A stretch of 64,000 nucleotides of DNA from Laccaria trichodermophora (lineage: Eukaryota > Basidiomycota > Agaricomycetes > Agaricales > Hydnangiaceae): positions 310,001 through 374,000 of the forward strand of contig JACTVC010000016.1 in assembly GCA_018417955.1 (NCBI GenBank). Direction: 5' to 3'. The position numbers and the translations under genes are program-made. This document shows positions 23,387 through 34,505 of the stretch, piece after piece. The stretch's first letter is position 1; the number at the start of each line of letters is the position of its first letter. The notes below the pieces were generated by a model. The model had not been told where the DNA came from. It did no database searches and was given only the letters and a program-made list of their open reading frames with translations.

Positions 23387-24880
23387 CTCTGGTGGATTGG
23401 CTCTCTGAAAGAGAATTACATCCTGATCTGTGATAATGCTGATGTTCTGTCACCTGCTACACTGGAGGGGTATTTCCCACCTGGAATGAGGGGAAACATT
23501 CTGATAACTAGTTGTAACTCTGCCATGATGACTCTGACTTCATGTCAGAATTCTCTTGAAGTGACTGAAATGGAAGAGAGGGATGCTATTGAACTACTTC
23601 TGAAAGCTAGTTGCTTGGAATCATCAACATCAGATGTTCAAATCCAAGCCTCTAAAATTGAAACAGAGCTCTTCTGCTTTCCTCTTGCTATTGACCAAGC
23701 TGGCACTTATATTGCTTCTGGGGGTACCACTATTGGAGACTACCTTGCAAAATATTCCAAGCACCAAAAAATGTTATTATCACATTCTGAATTTATTGGA
23801 GCTTCTAAGTATAATAAAACTGTCTACAAAACTTGGGAGCTGTCATACAAAGAAATTCAGCAAAGGGCTAAATCTGATGATTCTTCTAAGGCCACTGCAG
23901 CCAATTGTGCAATGCTACTTCTAAATTTATTGCCTTTCTTCCATCATGAGGGAATACCTGAGGAGATATTTTCTTATACTTCCCTTTCAGAAGATGATGA
24001 AACTCCCATGTCAGATTTACCTCTTGCTAGTTCACTGTTGGACCGAAGACTACTTCCACTTTGTGAGACAGGTACTTGGGATAATTTAGTGTTTAGAGAG
24101 GGAATTCGAACATTGCTGTCTTTCTTCTTAATCAAGAGGGGCATGTCTGATAATGTGTATGCAATGCATCCACTGGTTCATACCTGGGGCAGGGACAAAT
24201 TGACTTTGAGTCAGAGGAAAAAATGTTGCTCAATGGTGTATGTCATGTTGTCTTGTTCACTAAGATGGGATGCAGACCAGCCATATGGATTCCAGAGGAC
24301 CTTGGTAACACATGTGAGAGCAAATATGGAGTATTTCAAATCAGAAGGCAATCAGAATATTATCAGTTACATGGATGATGCTTATGCAAAGTTTGGGAGG
24401 CTGTTGAGGGAGCAAGGATATCCAAAAGAAGCAGAAACCTTGGAGAATAAAGTTCTGGATGAAAGGAACAAAGTACTTGGAGTGGAACACCCAGATACAA
24501 TCCATGCCATGGCAAATCTAGCATCTTCATATGGAACCCTGAGAAAAGACACAGAGGCAGAGACACTGAAGATCCAAGTTCTAGATGCAAGGAAGAGAAT
24601 TCTTGGAGTGGAACACCCAGACACAATCATTGCCATGGCAAATCTAGCATCTTCATATAGAAAACTGGGAAAATACACAGAGGCAGAGACACTAGATATC
24701 CAAGTTCTGGATGCAAGGAAGAGAGTTCTTTGATTGGAACACCCAGACACAATTGAAGCCATGGAAAACTTAGAAACCACTCTAACAAGTCTGGGAAAGT
24801 ACAAAGAGGCAGAGAAGTGGGTTATCCAAGCTCAGGAAGTATCTTTAAACTGTTTCATAATACATCTTCCCCTGCATTGA

Positions 24881-25461
24881 CTGCTGCACCTTTATTGAAA
24901 GACTTATGTCAGCTATAGTGTCATAAACCATCCCACACCCATGCCCTATGCCAAGACATCCCAAGATGAACCCTTCACCAGAATGCCCTGTTTCTCCATA
25001 CCAACCCTTTATTGTCTCATTACCTTGTGATTCCTTGTTCTCTTGTCTCCTCCCATCCTTATTGTACTTATTGTTCTTCCTTGGTTGCCTTGGTATCCTT
25101 CCCTTAGGTATTTAGGTAGCTTGCCATGTACTTACTACCTCATCCTTGATCTTATGACTACATGCCTAATTGAGTCTGACATCAGCTGGTTATTGATTGC
25201 CACATATGGCTTAGCTGTTCCCTGTTGATGCTGAGGTCAGTAATCAGATCACCTGGAGCTGACCACCCTGAAATATCTTGGTGACATACAATGCACATTT
25301 ACAGGACATAAATGGGATGATTCCAGGATATGCCTGTCATGAACCATCCTCATGACCCTTCTGCTCACATGACCAACCCACTCTAATCTTACTTCTCAGA
25401 CTCCAACACCAAACAAACTCTGACCTGGTATTCCAGCAAACCAATGCTGAACATGTGCATC
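24881..25461. other. No gene seen
   Basis: 3' flank of the NLR gene; AT-rich and CpG-poor, no repeat or domain recognised. Confidence 0.4.
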
Positions 25462-26073
25462 TAGTGTTTTAAAGTCCAGTTAAGTCCAGTTTTTTACCTC
25501 AAAACAACACAACTGGCAATTGCAACTGGTCCAGACCAATCCAGATATTAAGGGACCACAACCAGTCCGTTTTAGACCAGTCCAGACCAGTTGCAACCAG
25601 TCTTTTGTTGTAAAATTTATTACACCACAGAAACTAAATATTACCTCATGTACATTGCATACATAGATAGACAATTTAATTCTCCATAGACTGATCAAAA
25701 ATTTGAGCAATTCTGTCAAGATTTGACTGAGATAGAGCAAAAACAGAGAGGACATACATACATTCAAATTGCATGTATAAAAATATTTTTGGCCATATCT
25801 CAACCAATTCTTGACCATTTTTGATGATTCAGGGACCGAAAATTAAGTAAAATGTGCACAAGTAAGGTACAACACATGATGAAATGAAAGACCAGTTGCA
25901 ACTGGTCTAAACTGGTCTTTTTCAGTTTTTATATATTTACAAAAACATGGCAACTGGCAACTGGACTGACCACAAATGTGGGCAACTGCAACTGGAAAAA
26001 GACTGGACCATGGTTCAGTCCAGTTCAGTCCTATGTATATTTTCAGTCCTGTAGACTGGACTTGTGAACACTA
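25462..26073. mobile_element. hAT-type MITE, 612 bp, diverged family member
   Basis: Ends TAGTGTTTTAAAGTCCAG and (reverse complement of right) TAGTGTTCACAAGTCCAG; duplication TGTGCATC at 25454-25461 and 26074-26081. Same architecture as the 584-bp MITEs, but ACCGG words are now AACTGG/CCAGTT, that is, CpG-free, which suggests an older or methylated copy. Confidence 0.92.
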
Positions 26074-26081
26074 TGTGCATC

Positions 26082-27240
26082 CAACTCCAAGCATGACAAC
26101 TCCAAATAGAACAAGCACTTATTGTTCTTTGCCCACCAAGCCTCCTGTCCTCAGCCTTGGCAACCCTCTTCACAATAAGCCTCAATGATGACTCACTGAT
26201 CACCTCTGTCTCCATGATACTTTCCTCATGGCCCTTGTTTCCTTTATTGTTCTACCTTGTACCAACATTACTAATCCCTTCTCCTTTTTCACAGACCCTA
26301 CTCTCTCCAACTGATATAAATACTCCTTGCATGTACCAAGTACCCTTATCCTTGATATTAAAGTTAACTTCTGTCTTATTTCTTCATCATCTTGTCTCAG
26401 CCTCTCATCTGCATTATATCTATTAACTTGCCTTAGACTTCACCTCTGATGCCAAATCCACCTTACACTGGGTTATTGTGTAACTCCAATACACTAACAT
26501 TTCACTTAGTGTTTCATTCCCTTCACATATTCTTGAGTCTCCAACTCTGAGCCTATGCTACCTTCATCTCTGACAGACTTAACTCCATTCCTGTCAGTCT
26601 CAGAGCTCAACTCCATGCTTCCCTGCTTCTCAGACTTAGTGTGAAGCATTCACTCTGAACTTCTTGCATAGCTGAAGCCAAGAGGGAAGGAGGTGGCAAG
26701 AATGGGTGGATCTGGGATCAACACCCATAAGTGAGCAATGAGCAGTTACAAGATACTCAGCTGGCCCAACATGATTATGCATACTGTAGGAAGTACAGAT
26801 ATACAAAGCACTACATGTAGTGCAAGAGGATGGCAAGACTGCTGACAAGATGGTGGTTCAAAACAAAAGATCAATTTATTATGTAAGATATCCAAATCTA
26901 GCTATATACCACTGTTTGATTATGGCCTCTGGGCATTCCCTTCCAATCCTGTATCACACTTAGCTCTGTACACTTACACTCCCAGACCTAACTCCATACA
27001 ATGACTCTATTACAGACCTCATCCCCTTCCAGTCTAGTAACTACCATTGGTATCTATGTCAACCCCTACCTTTCCTCTCACCCTATCTAAGGAATAGGTT
27101 GGATCCTAACAATGCTGCTCTGAGATACCCTGTAGATGTTGTCCTGTAGAAATGGACCTCATGAACCATTCAATTTGTCTAAGTCCATTGAAACTCCAAC
27201 ATCTGGTCCACCTCATAAACAAACACCATGCAAACACTCT
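26082..27240. other. No gene seen; contains intact repeat 26641-26838
   Basis: 26641-26838 is the uninterrupted form of the repeat split at 10.3-11.4 kb. The rest is CpG-poor, C/T-biased sequence without recognisable genes. 27240-27265 is a short (CCA)n microsatellite. Confidence 0.6.
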
Positions 27241-27275
27241 CCTCACCACCACCACCACCACCACCATCCTCATCA

Positions 27276-27807
27276 CACCTTAAACAAGGGATGATCAGGC
27301 AGTTAAGCAAAGTCTTTGACAGATTCTAGGACGAATCAATCATTTTTTCACCTTTTATGTAATTAAAACAGGCCTATGGGATTTTTTTCATTTTGACAGT
27401 GTATTTGCTTATTGTGTGAAGGTGACATCCAAATGTAAAAAAATTGTTGTTACTATTTTCAAAATGTGTTGTAAGGTATATCCATAAAACAAAAGGCTGT
27501 TAAGAATTAAATTTTGTAAATGAAATGGATTTCAGGAACAATTCAGTTTGTCTCTTCAGCATGAGGCAAAACTTCAATTTTTAGCAAACACTTTGCCTAG
27601 GGAACAGAGTTGTGGACAAATTTAAACAATAAGCATATAAATTGTATTCATTCTGTCAGCCCCCTTGAACAATTAGTGAATATACTGTCAAAATAAAAAT
27701 TGTCCCATTAATCTGATCTAATTACATACAAGGTGCAATATGATAAATTTTTCAAGGAATCTGTCCAATGCTTTGCTTAACTGCCTGATTGTCCCTTGTT
27801 TGAAGTG
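27276..27807 (+). mobile_element. CACTA-like MITE, 532 bp, copy 1
   Basis: Ends CACCTTAAACAAGGGATGAT and, as reverse complement of the right end, CACTTCAAACAAGGGACAAT, followed on both sides by C(A/G)GGCAGTTAAG. A 3-bp duplication TCA flanks it (27273-27275, 27808-27810). CAC termini plus 3-bp duplications fit the CACTA/EnSpm group. No open frame. Confidence 0.85.
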
Positions 27808-27810
27808 TCA

Positions 27811-28799
27811 CTGTCACCACTTGGTCACCACCCTATGTGATCACCACCTTGCACCATGAGTGTCTGCCATGGGTTGAACATTTAGACCCTCACATCAACT
27901 GCCACATCATGTGCTGGAGGCTCAGCAACAACATGCCACATCCTCACCACATTCTACATGACGACCCCCCTGCTGCTGCTATGGCCATCACCACCCACTC
28001 CCATTGTCAACTGCCCACATTCTCCTCAGTAAACTGCAGTCATAACTGCAACAATCTGCCAATGCCATCAATGGCCTCCTCCAGATCTGCCATGTCATCT
28101 AGATGGCAACAATGCAACAGTAGTGCAGGTGAGCTCAAATTCCACAACCCCCCTCTTTCTTCTTGCTAATAACCACAACCCACCCAGTGGCCACCACAAC
28201 ACCAGCCAACCACTGCCATGTCACCACCTTATCCTTGCCACATTGGTGCTGACAAGGTGACATGATGATCACAACAATGGCCACAAGACAATGACAGAGG
28301 AGATGGACAGATAACAGTGCAACATGGCACTGACAGACAACCATAATGACAGCAAACAACAACACTAAGACTATGGATGCATGGCAGAATATCTGTGTGA
28401 ACATGCTCCTTTTTCTGTTATACTACATTCCCCAATCCTTCCTAGTTTCTTATATAACATGCACCAGATATATACCATTTTATATAATCATCCAATTGTT
28501 TATGACTATGGAAATACAATGCTGTTTACCCAATATCCTCAATTTCAAGCAGATGCATATGGTATTCTTATAATGAGTAGTATGATATCCTGAGATTACC
28601 TTGCCAAGCATCCAGAGATATTCATGAACACCAGCTGAGGATACCCTGAGGCAGATATCCAGAGGATAGTGGACGAGGATAGTTGGAGGTTGTGTATGTC
28701 CTGGGATATCCTAGGACACCAGAATTCAGTATCCCTGAGTCATCACCTTGATATCCTGGGATATGCCAGCCACATCTGGAAGGTAACCATCAATACATC
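27811..28799. other. No gene seen
   Basis: 27830-28330 is CAC/ACC-rich and CpG-free; 28560-28790 repeats GATATCC words (CTGGGATATCCTAGG, TATCCTGGGATATGC). The flanking word AATACATC at 28792 is the target duplication of the next element. Confidence 0.4.
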
Positions 28800-29536
28800 T
28801 AGTGTTGCTGCAAAGCAAAGTTCAAAGTCCTTTAAAGTCAGCTATTTCCAACTTTAAAGGACTTTAAGACTAAAGTTGCTTTAAAGTGGTTTCCATTTTC
28901 AGTTGACTGTGCACAGCCTTCTTGTCAGAATGGAGGCTTGCCATTTCCCAGCTGATTAGATACAAGCAAGTACATAGAGAACACAGAATATTATGAGTGG
29001 TGCTAATATGATACTTGAAAAAAATTGAAGGGGTATGCAAGGACCTCTATGCCATGACCTCTATTAAATTTATTTGAAAGAAGTTCTGACATGTTGCAGG
29101 TCATGTTTTTTGACACAAATGCTGAAAAAGACAGAAATAGATTTGAAAAATGCAACATGCTGGACAAAGCTCAAGAACATGGTCAACCACAGATATGTGG
29201 AAGACCACCTAATATTGACCCAATGTGAGGAGCATGACCATGCATAAACCCCTTTCACCAAATGCCCCATTTTCCTTTCCTTCTGCAATTTTTTGACAGG
29301 ACCATTGGGGTTGCTGTCCCAAAGCTTCAACAAATTATTCACTTTGAACTCATGGAGCACCCTCACATGCACACATTTTGCATACTGATATCCAACCAGA
29401 TTTCATGCAGCTGGCATGAGCCAGCATTGCCAAAATGCACAGCCTTACCATAAAGTACCTTAAAGTGCTGAATATGGACATAGAGTCCTTTAAAGGCATT
29501 TTAGTGCTTAGAGCACTTTACTTTGCAGCAACACTA
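28800..29536. mobile_element. hAT-type MITE, 737 bp
   Basis: Perfect 16-bp inverted ends TAGTGTTGCTGCAAAG ... CTTTGCAGCAACACTA, with duplication AATACATC at 28792-28799 and 29537-29544. Subterminal CTTTAAAGTC/GACTTTAA words are inverted between the two ends. No transposase frame. Confidence 0.95.
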
Positions 29537-29544
29537 AATACATC

Positions 29545-29935
29545 ACCAGGAAATATCCCACACAATTGGGTGTGTATGTATCAGGAACTGGTTGTTCCTC
29601 ATTGGGACCACTCTCAAATCTACCTCTACCTCCACTTTTCCTGTCTCACACTTTATCTATCTCTGTGCTTGCATTGAATTATTTCTCAAACCTTCAGTTG
29701 AGCCCCCAATTACCCTCCAATGCACTCACTGTGAGCTGTGATGAGGATGACAATGTCATAAAGGCAGGATTTGTCATCACCATAGCAAAAGCTCAAGGGG
29801 ATGTCATCAATCCACCCCTTTCTCTGCCAAGCAAGGACAGTGGTCATTGTTAGGATAGTTGATGCTAGATGTCAACCATACTTTTGCCAGAAAACTGGTT
29901 CTCAGCCATCAATTAAGTGAGAAGTTGGTGAAATG
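29545..29935. other. No gene seen
   Basis: CpG-free stretch without recognisable features between the MITE and a tandem array. Confidence 0.4.
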
Positions 29936-30440
29936 GAGGGCACAATCTCCAGAATTCCATATTTGCTTGAGCATTTATCCAGACACCAGGGTTGTTTTTT
30001 TTCAGATATTCTGCAGTGTTTTCTTTGGATATTGTACACAATTGATGCCTCTGGAATTCCTCATTTCTCTGCAACATTTGTCCAGACACCAAGGTTGTTT
30101 TTTTTCAGCCATTTCACACTGTCTTTTTTGGATATTCCACACAATTGATGCATTGGAAATTCCACATTTTCTCAAGGATTTATCCAGACACTCAGGGTTT
30201 GGATAATCTGCAGTGTTTTCTTTGGATATTCTGCACAATTGATTCTTCAGGAATTCTGCATTGTTCTGCAACATTTGTCTAGACACCAGGTTTTTTTTTT
30301 GGATATTCAGCACATCACCAGAACATTTATTACATTTGCACATGTGAGTGGGATATTCTATTTTGGATATTCAGCCCCTCAATTGATGCTCCAGAGATTC
30401 TGCATTTTCCCAGAACAAGTATGCAAACAACAAGATTGCA
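29936..30440 (+). repeat. Degenerate tandem repeat, ~100-bp unit, four to five copies
   Basis: TCCAGACACCAGG recurs at about 29978, 30081, 30183 and 30278, with GTGTTTTCTTTGGATATT and CACAATTGATGC in each unit. Spacing is 95-104 bp. The antisense open frame at 30002-30343 reflects the repeat. Confidence 0.8.
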
Positions 30441-30533
30441 CAATCCCCAGGGACATGTATTACATCTGCACATGCAGGTGCTTTGGAATTCCCTAAATTC
30501 ACAAAACCCCTGAAAAAAGAAAAGTTACACTTA

Positions 30534-31212
30534 CAGTTGAGTGCAAAAAGAATGAAGGTTGGTTCATTTTTCTGGTTCTTTCTAAGAATCTATTGTACCT
30601 CAAATGTATTTGTGTATTCTTTTACATTATGTAGTTGTGTTACACTTCCCTTGGTATGGACTAATTTCAGTGAAAGCTGGAGCCTTGAGAAGGTTTTTAT
30701 TCTGGAGGCCATTTTTGGCATCTGAAAAGAAAAATATGTGCTAACTGGGGAGGTAGCCAGAACATACCTATGGTCAATCTGAATGAGCTTATCAAAGAAT
30801 TAGTTAAAAATACTGAGTGGTTATGCTTGTAGAGCCTCCAGAAAATGGTCATTTTGTGCCATTTTGGTCATTTTTGGCCTGTTTTAGACAAAACAAGCCA
30901 TTTTCCAAAGCCTCTACAGACATAACGGCTCAGTATTTTTGCCTGATTCTTTGATAGGCTCATTCAGGTTGACCAGAGGTATGTTCTGGCTACCTCCCCA
31001 GTTAGCACATATTTTTCTTTTCAGATGCCAAAAATGGCCTCCAGAATAAAAACCTTCTCAAGGCTCCAGCTTTCACTGAAATTAGTCCATACCAAGGGAA
31101 GTGTAACACAACTACATAATGTAAAAGAATACACAAATACATTTGAGGTACAATAGATTCTTAGAAAGAACCAGAAAAATGAACCAACCTTCATTCTTTT
31201 TGCACTCAACTG
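30534..31212. mobile_element. Foldback MITE with TA duplication, 679 bp
   Basis: TA at 30532-30533 and 31213-31214. The arms (about 30534-30800 and 30940-31212) are essentially identical in inverted orientation; the same 60-residue conceptual peptide (SFFWFFLRIYCTSNVF...) reads off both arms in opposite directions. Ends are CAGTTGAGTGCAAAAAGAAT. CAGT ends and TA duplication fit Tc1/mariner/pogo-type MITEs. The near identity of the arms suggests recent origin or gene conversion. Confidence 0.92.
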
Positions 31213-31368
31213 TATTGGGCCAAACATATAGCCATTGTGAGAGTCAAGTATTGGGCCCAACCAATCATCCATAATGTTTCACTTAGCTGCCTAACAATCA
31301 ACCCTAAATGACATTATGGCATTGGTCCCACATAAGGTGCCATAACATGTATGGGCATTGGGCCCATT

Positions 31369-31900
31369 CACCTAAACAAGGGACAATCGGGCAGTTAAGT
31401 GAAGCCCTTGACAGATTCTGTGACAAAGTAATCATTTTTGCATTGGTTATGTAATTGCAACAAACCAATAGGAAATTTTTTATTCTGACCATATGTCTGC
31501 CAATTGTTCAAGGGGGCTGACAGAGAAAAAACAATTAATGTGCTTATTGTTTAAATTTTGCCCACAACTGTGTTACCAAGGTGAAGCTTTGCTAAAAATA
31601 AAAGTTTTTCCTATTGCCGAAGAGACAGACTGAATTGTTCCTGAAATTCATTACATTTACAAATTTTAATTCTTACCAGCCTTTTGTCCTGTTGATGTAT
31701 CTCAAGACACATTTTAAAAATAGTAACAACATTTTTTTTACATCTGGACATCACCTTTGCACAATGGGCAAACATGCCGTCAATATAAAAAATTTCCCAT
31801 AAGTCTGTTTTAATTACATAAGAGGTGCAAAAATGATTAATTTGTCATGCAATCTGTCAAAGGCACCACTTAGCTACCCGATCATCCCTTGTTTAAGGTG
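31369..31900 (-). mobile_element. CACTA-like MITE, 532 bp, copy 2 (inverted)
   Basis: Ends CACCTAAACAAGGGACAATC and (reverse complement) CACCTTAAACAAGGGATGAT; duplication ATT at 31366-31368 and 31901-31903. Same length as copy 1 but in the opposite orientation (its left end matches copy 1's right end, sharing TTGTTCAAGGGGGCTGACAG). Non-coding. Confidence 0.88.
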
Positions 31901-31903
31901 ATT

Positions 31904-32371
31904 TGTGTAGCACTATGAGCCATAGGACAAATGCCAATTTCTACTGTTATGGTTCAACTGTGCACCTGCTGAATGCCTGACTGAAGATAGGTAGGCTGGC
32001 ATTCTATTGCTAGAGCACCCTTGGTTCCTTGGAGTTGTCTTGAAGGTTGATAGCCAGCTACCCTCCACACTCACAAATTTACAATCCTCTCAGCACTTCA
32101 TGGTATGACAGAAGCCATGATAGCATTACCACAGCACCGAGGACAGTGACAGTAATACAAAATACAACAATGAGTGCTGGCTACACAAAGACCAATTCTG
32201 TAGACTTGGGGTATACATGACCTTATCCCATTACAGCCAGGGGAGACAAAATGCATTGCCCCACTACACAATACAAACCTTGATCATTGTGGTTGAGATA
32301 GGGTGTTGCGAGGAAACCAAACCAAATTCCAGAGTTAATCAAAAGCCCCATCAGTAACATCGAAGACGCCC
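31904..32371. other. No gene seen
   Basis: CpG-poor sequence up to the 3' end of the F-box pseudogene; the composition changes sharply near 32330, to the right of which CpGs become common. Confidence 0.45.
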
Positions 32372-32670
32372 CTATAGAGGAAAAAAATCTTGGAAGTTGT
32401 CGCTAGAGTGAGTTGAGAAAACCCACTTTGCAGGCGGCCTCCTAATTTCATACCTAACCATGAGGTCTTTATTGTCCTCCACTGATTCCTGCTGGAATCT
32501 GGCAGAATCTGGGGAATTCCTGGAATTCCGGAGGAATCAAATTTGGCAGAGGGCCCTGCCAAATTGATCAAACAATTCTGTGGGATTTTGAATGGAATTC
32601 AAATTCCGCCGGAATGAATTCCAGTGATCACCTGGAAGGAATAGCCACGGAACGAGATGGAACGGAATTT

Positions 32671-32718
32671 CTGATGCCCAAATCAAGCGTCGGCGTTGAC
32701 GCTTGATTTGGGCATCAG
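32671..32718. repeat. Perfect 21-bp stem hairpin
   Basis: CTGATGCCCAAATCAAGCGTC and its exact inverse around a 6-nt loop (GGCGTT). It lies inside the hAT element near its left end. Possible transposase-binding or structural site; function unknown. Confidence 0.9.
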
Positions 32719-33371
32719 AAACAAACAACCCACTCTCTCATCTCAACCACCACCATTGTCGACGACACCCACCCATCGCCATGTCACCACCATCACCTGT
32801 GGTCACCACCGCCCACAACGCTCGTCAACTGGCAACCACGACCACCAAACACGGGAACGCGATGTCACCAATGCCACGTCGCTATCAGCGACGTGGCAAC
32901 CCCCCCCCCTGCTCCATCCCAACCCACCCTGCTAACAATCACCAAAACGCGACCCAACAACGATGCAACCATGCAACACAACAACAAGAACGCAACACGA
33001 CCGGCAACGCAACACAACAGCAACGCAACACAACAACAACAACACAACACAACAATGCAACAACAACACGACGCGACACGACGACGATGCGCGTCCACGT
33101 CGTCGGACAACGAAAACACGACAACGCGACACGATGGTGACGCAACACGACAATGATAACGCAACAGGACAACGGCGACGCGACACAATGACGACGCGTG
33201 CCCACGTCATCGGGCGCCCACATCATCAAGCGCCCACATCGTCGAGCCCTCCTTCCCTCCCTTTTCCCCCCTTCCCTGCCCCCCCTTTCTCTTCCCCTTC
33301 CTTGTCCATCCCCCCTTCCTTTCCCTCCCCCTTCTCTATCCCATCCTTTTGTGTACCTGCCTGCACTCATC

Positions 33372-33545
33372 TTTCACCCCTCCCTTCCCTTCCCCCTCCC
33401 TTCCCTTCCCCCTCCCTTCCCTTCCCCCTCCCTTCCCTTCCCCCTCCCTTCCCTTCCCCCTCCCTTCCCTTCCCCCTCCCTTCCCTTCCCCCTCCCTTCC
33501 CTTCCCCCTCCCTTCCCTTCCCCCTCCCCTTCCCCCTCCCTTCCA
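33372..33545 (+). repeat. 16-bp polypyrimidine minisatellite, about 10 copies
   Basis: Unit TCCCTTCCCTTCCCCC repeated almost perfectly. The complementary strand has runs of three to five G separated by AA or A, a G-quadruplex-prone pattern; the duplex is also a candidate for triplex DNA. Confidence 0.93.
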
Positions 33546-34240
33546 TCCCTCCTCCCCCCTTCCCTACGCCTACTGTAATAAAATAGATTTCATGTATCAA
33601 TAAAATACATTAAAAATTTGTTCTATTGAGATCTTATGGCTTTGAATAGGTGTGAATTTGTAGTAAAATACATTTTATGTCTGAATAAAATACATTGAAA
33701 TTTGTCTACTGAGGTCTATGACTTGACTAGGTGTGAACTGTATAAGAAATTTTGTCTGTTGAGGAATTGAATTAGTGCAGATTAAGTCTCTAGCTCAGTG
33801 CTGATCGATTCTGATTTATAACGTAAATAATGAGATTTTCTGCCTATTCCACTTGGATTCCTGCATATTCCAGTCGGATTCCTTCAGAATTCCTGGAATT
33901 CCTGGAATCCGGTAGGAATCAGTGGAGGAATGGAAAGTATTGCTAACCCTCTCCCCAAACTAGGCATTGTCACGGGTAACCCCCGGGTATTTTTGGCCTT
34001 ACCCGTACCCCTACCCATGCAAACCCGTACCCTCAACCACGGGTAAGGGTATGGGTTTTGGCGGGTTTGGCGGGTTTGGCGGGTCTTACGGGTTTGGCAC
34101 GACTGGTAGGCATTTCAATTATGTCCAATCCCCTTGGTAATAGGTATTTCACTTATGTACAATATCCTTGGTAATGTAACGGCACCTGGATTCAAAACAG
34201 AAAACTGTAATATAGCTAATGTACAACAAACAAGTATTTA

Positions 34241-34505
34241 CTGTAGCTGTGTGTAGGGTACCAACGGCCTCGGCAGCGTTACATTCTGAACTGATGTACC
34301 TCTAGCAACCAGGCTTATGTTACGTGTTACAAGCCCAAGATAAGCAACCATTGGCCCTAGGTCAGCCTGAGCACTCGCAGAGCGCTCAGGCTGAACGACC
34401 ATGGCATTACCAACCAAGCCTTTGTTACGCATTACATCGAGGAAATAGGCAACACAACAGGGCCTGCGTTACGCGTTACGGTTGGTATCACACACACAGC
34501 TACAG
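34241..34505. mobile_element. TA-flanked MITE, 265 bp, nested in hAT element
   Basis: Ends CTGTAGCTGTGTGTAGGG and (reverse complement) CTGTAGCTGTGTGTGTGA, flanked by TA at 34239-34240 and 34506-34507. The centre has a TCAGCCTGAGC / GCTCAGGCTGA stem at about 34362-34394 and GTTACGCGTTACG words. Mariner/pogo-like by duplication and CTGT ends. Confidence 0.88.

Larger units (their letters stand above)
21430..24880 (+). pseudogene. NB-ARC/TPR (NLR-type) gene, split by a hAT element
   Basis: Exon 21430-21663 carries a Walker A loop GMGGIGKTQ preceded by PNPSTWFTG. An intron (GTAGGT... to about 21710-21755) leads to FWVDASSSGT...SALW, where the hAT element 21833-23386 interrupts. The frame resumes at 23387 through IGSLKENYILICDNAD (Walker B-like) and PPGMRGNILITS (sensor region), the NB-ARC winged-helix segment (MHPLVHTWGRD), then tetratricopeptide repeats of 42 residues with LGVEHPDTI.AMANLASSY and KYTEAETL. 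A TGA at 24731-24733 stops the third repeat; homology continues to about 24880. Fungal NLR-like STAND proteins sense non-self and trigger cell death. No N-terminal effector domain is seen upstream. The gene looks dead. Confidence 0.88.
32463..33943. mobile_element. hAT-like element, 1481 bp (in F-box gene)
   Basis: Ends match those of 21833-23386: AGGTCTTTATTGTCCTCCAC at left, and TCCTCCACTGATTCC in the inverted right end. Flanks TAACCATG (32455-32462) and TAACCCTC (33944-33951) agree at 6 of 8 positions, read as a decayed target duplication. Inside: a perfect 21-bp hairpin (32671-32718), CpG-rich ACAACGCAACACAACAAC-type words with a GCCACGTCGCT...AGCGACGTGGC stem at 32870-32895, and a 16-bp minisatellite. 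No transposase. Confidence 0.82.

Noticed and set aside
32703..33586. Open frames up to 207 aa at 32.7-33.6 kb
   Set aside because: Products of ACAACG words and the 16-bp polypyrimidine minisatellite; no codon constraint visible.
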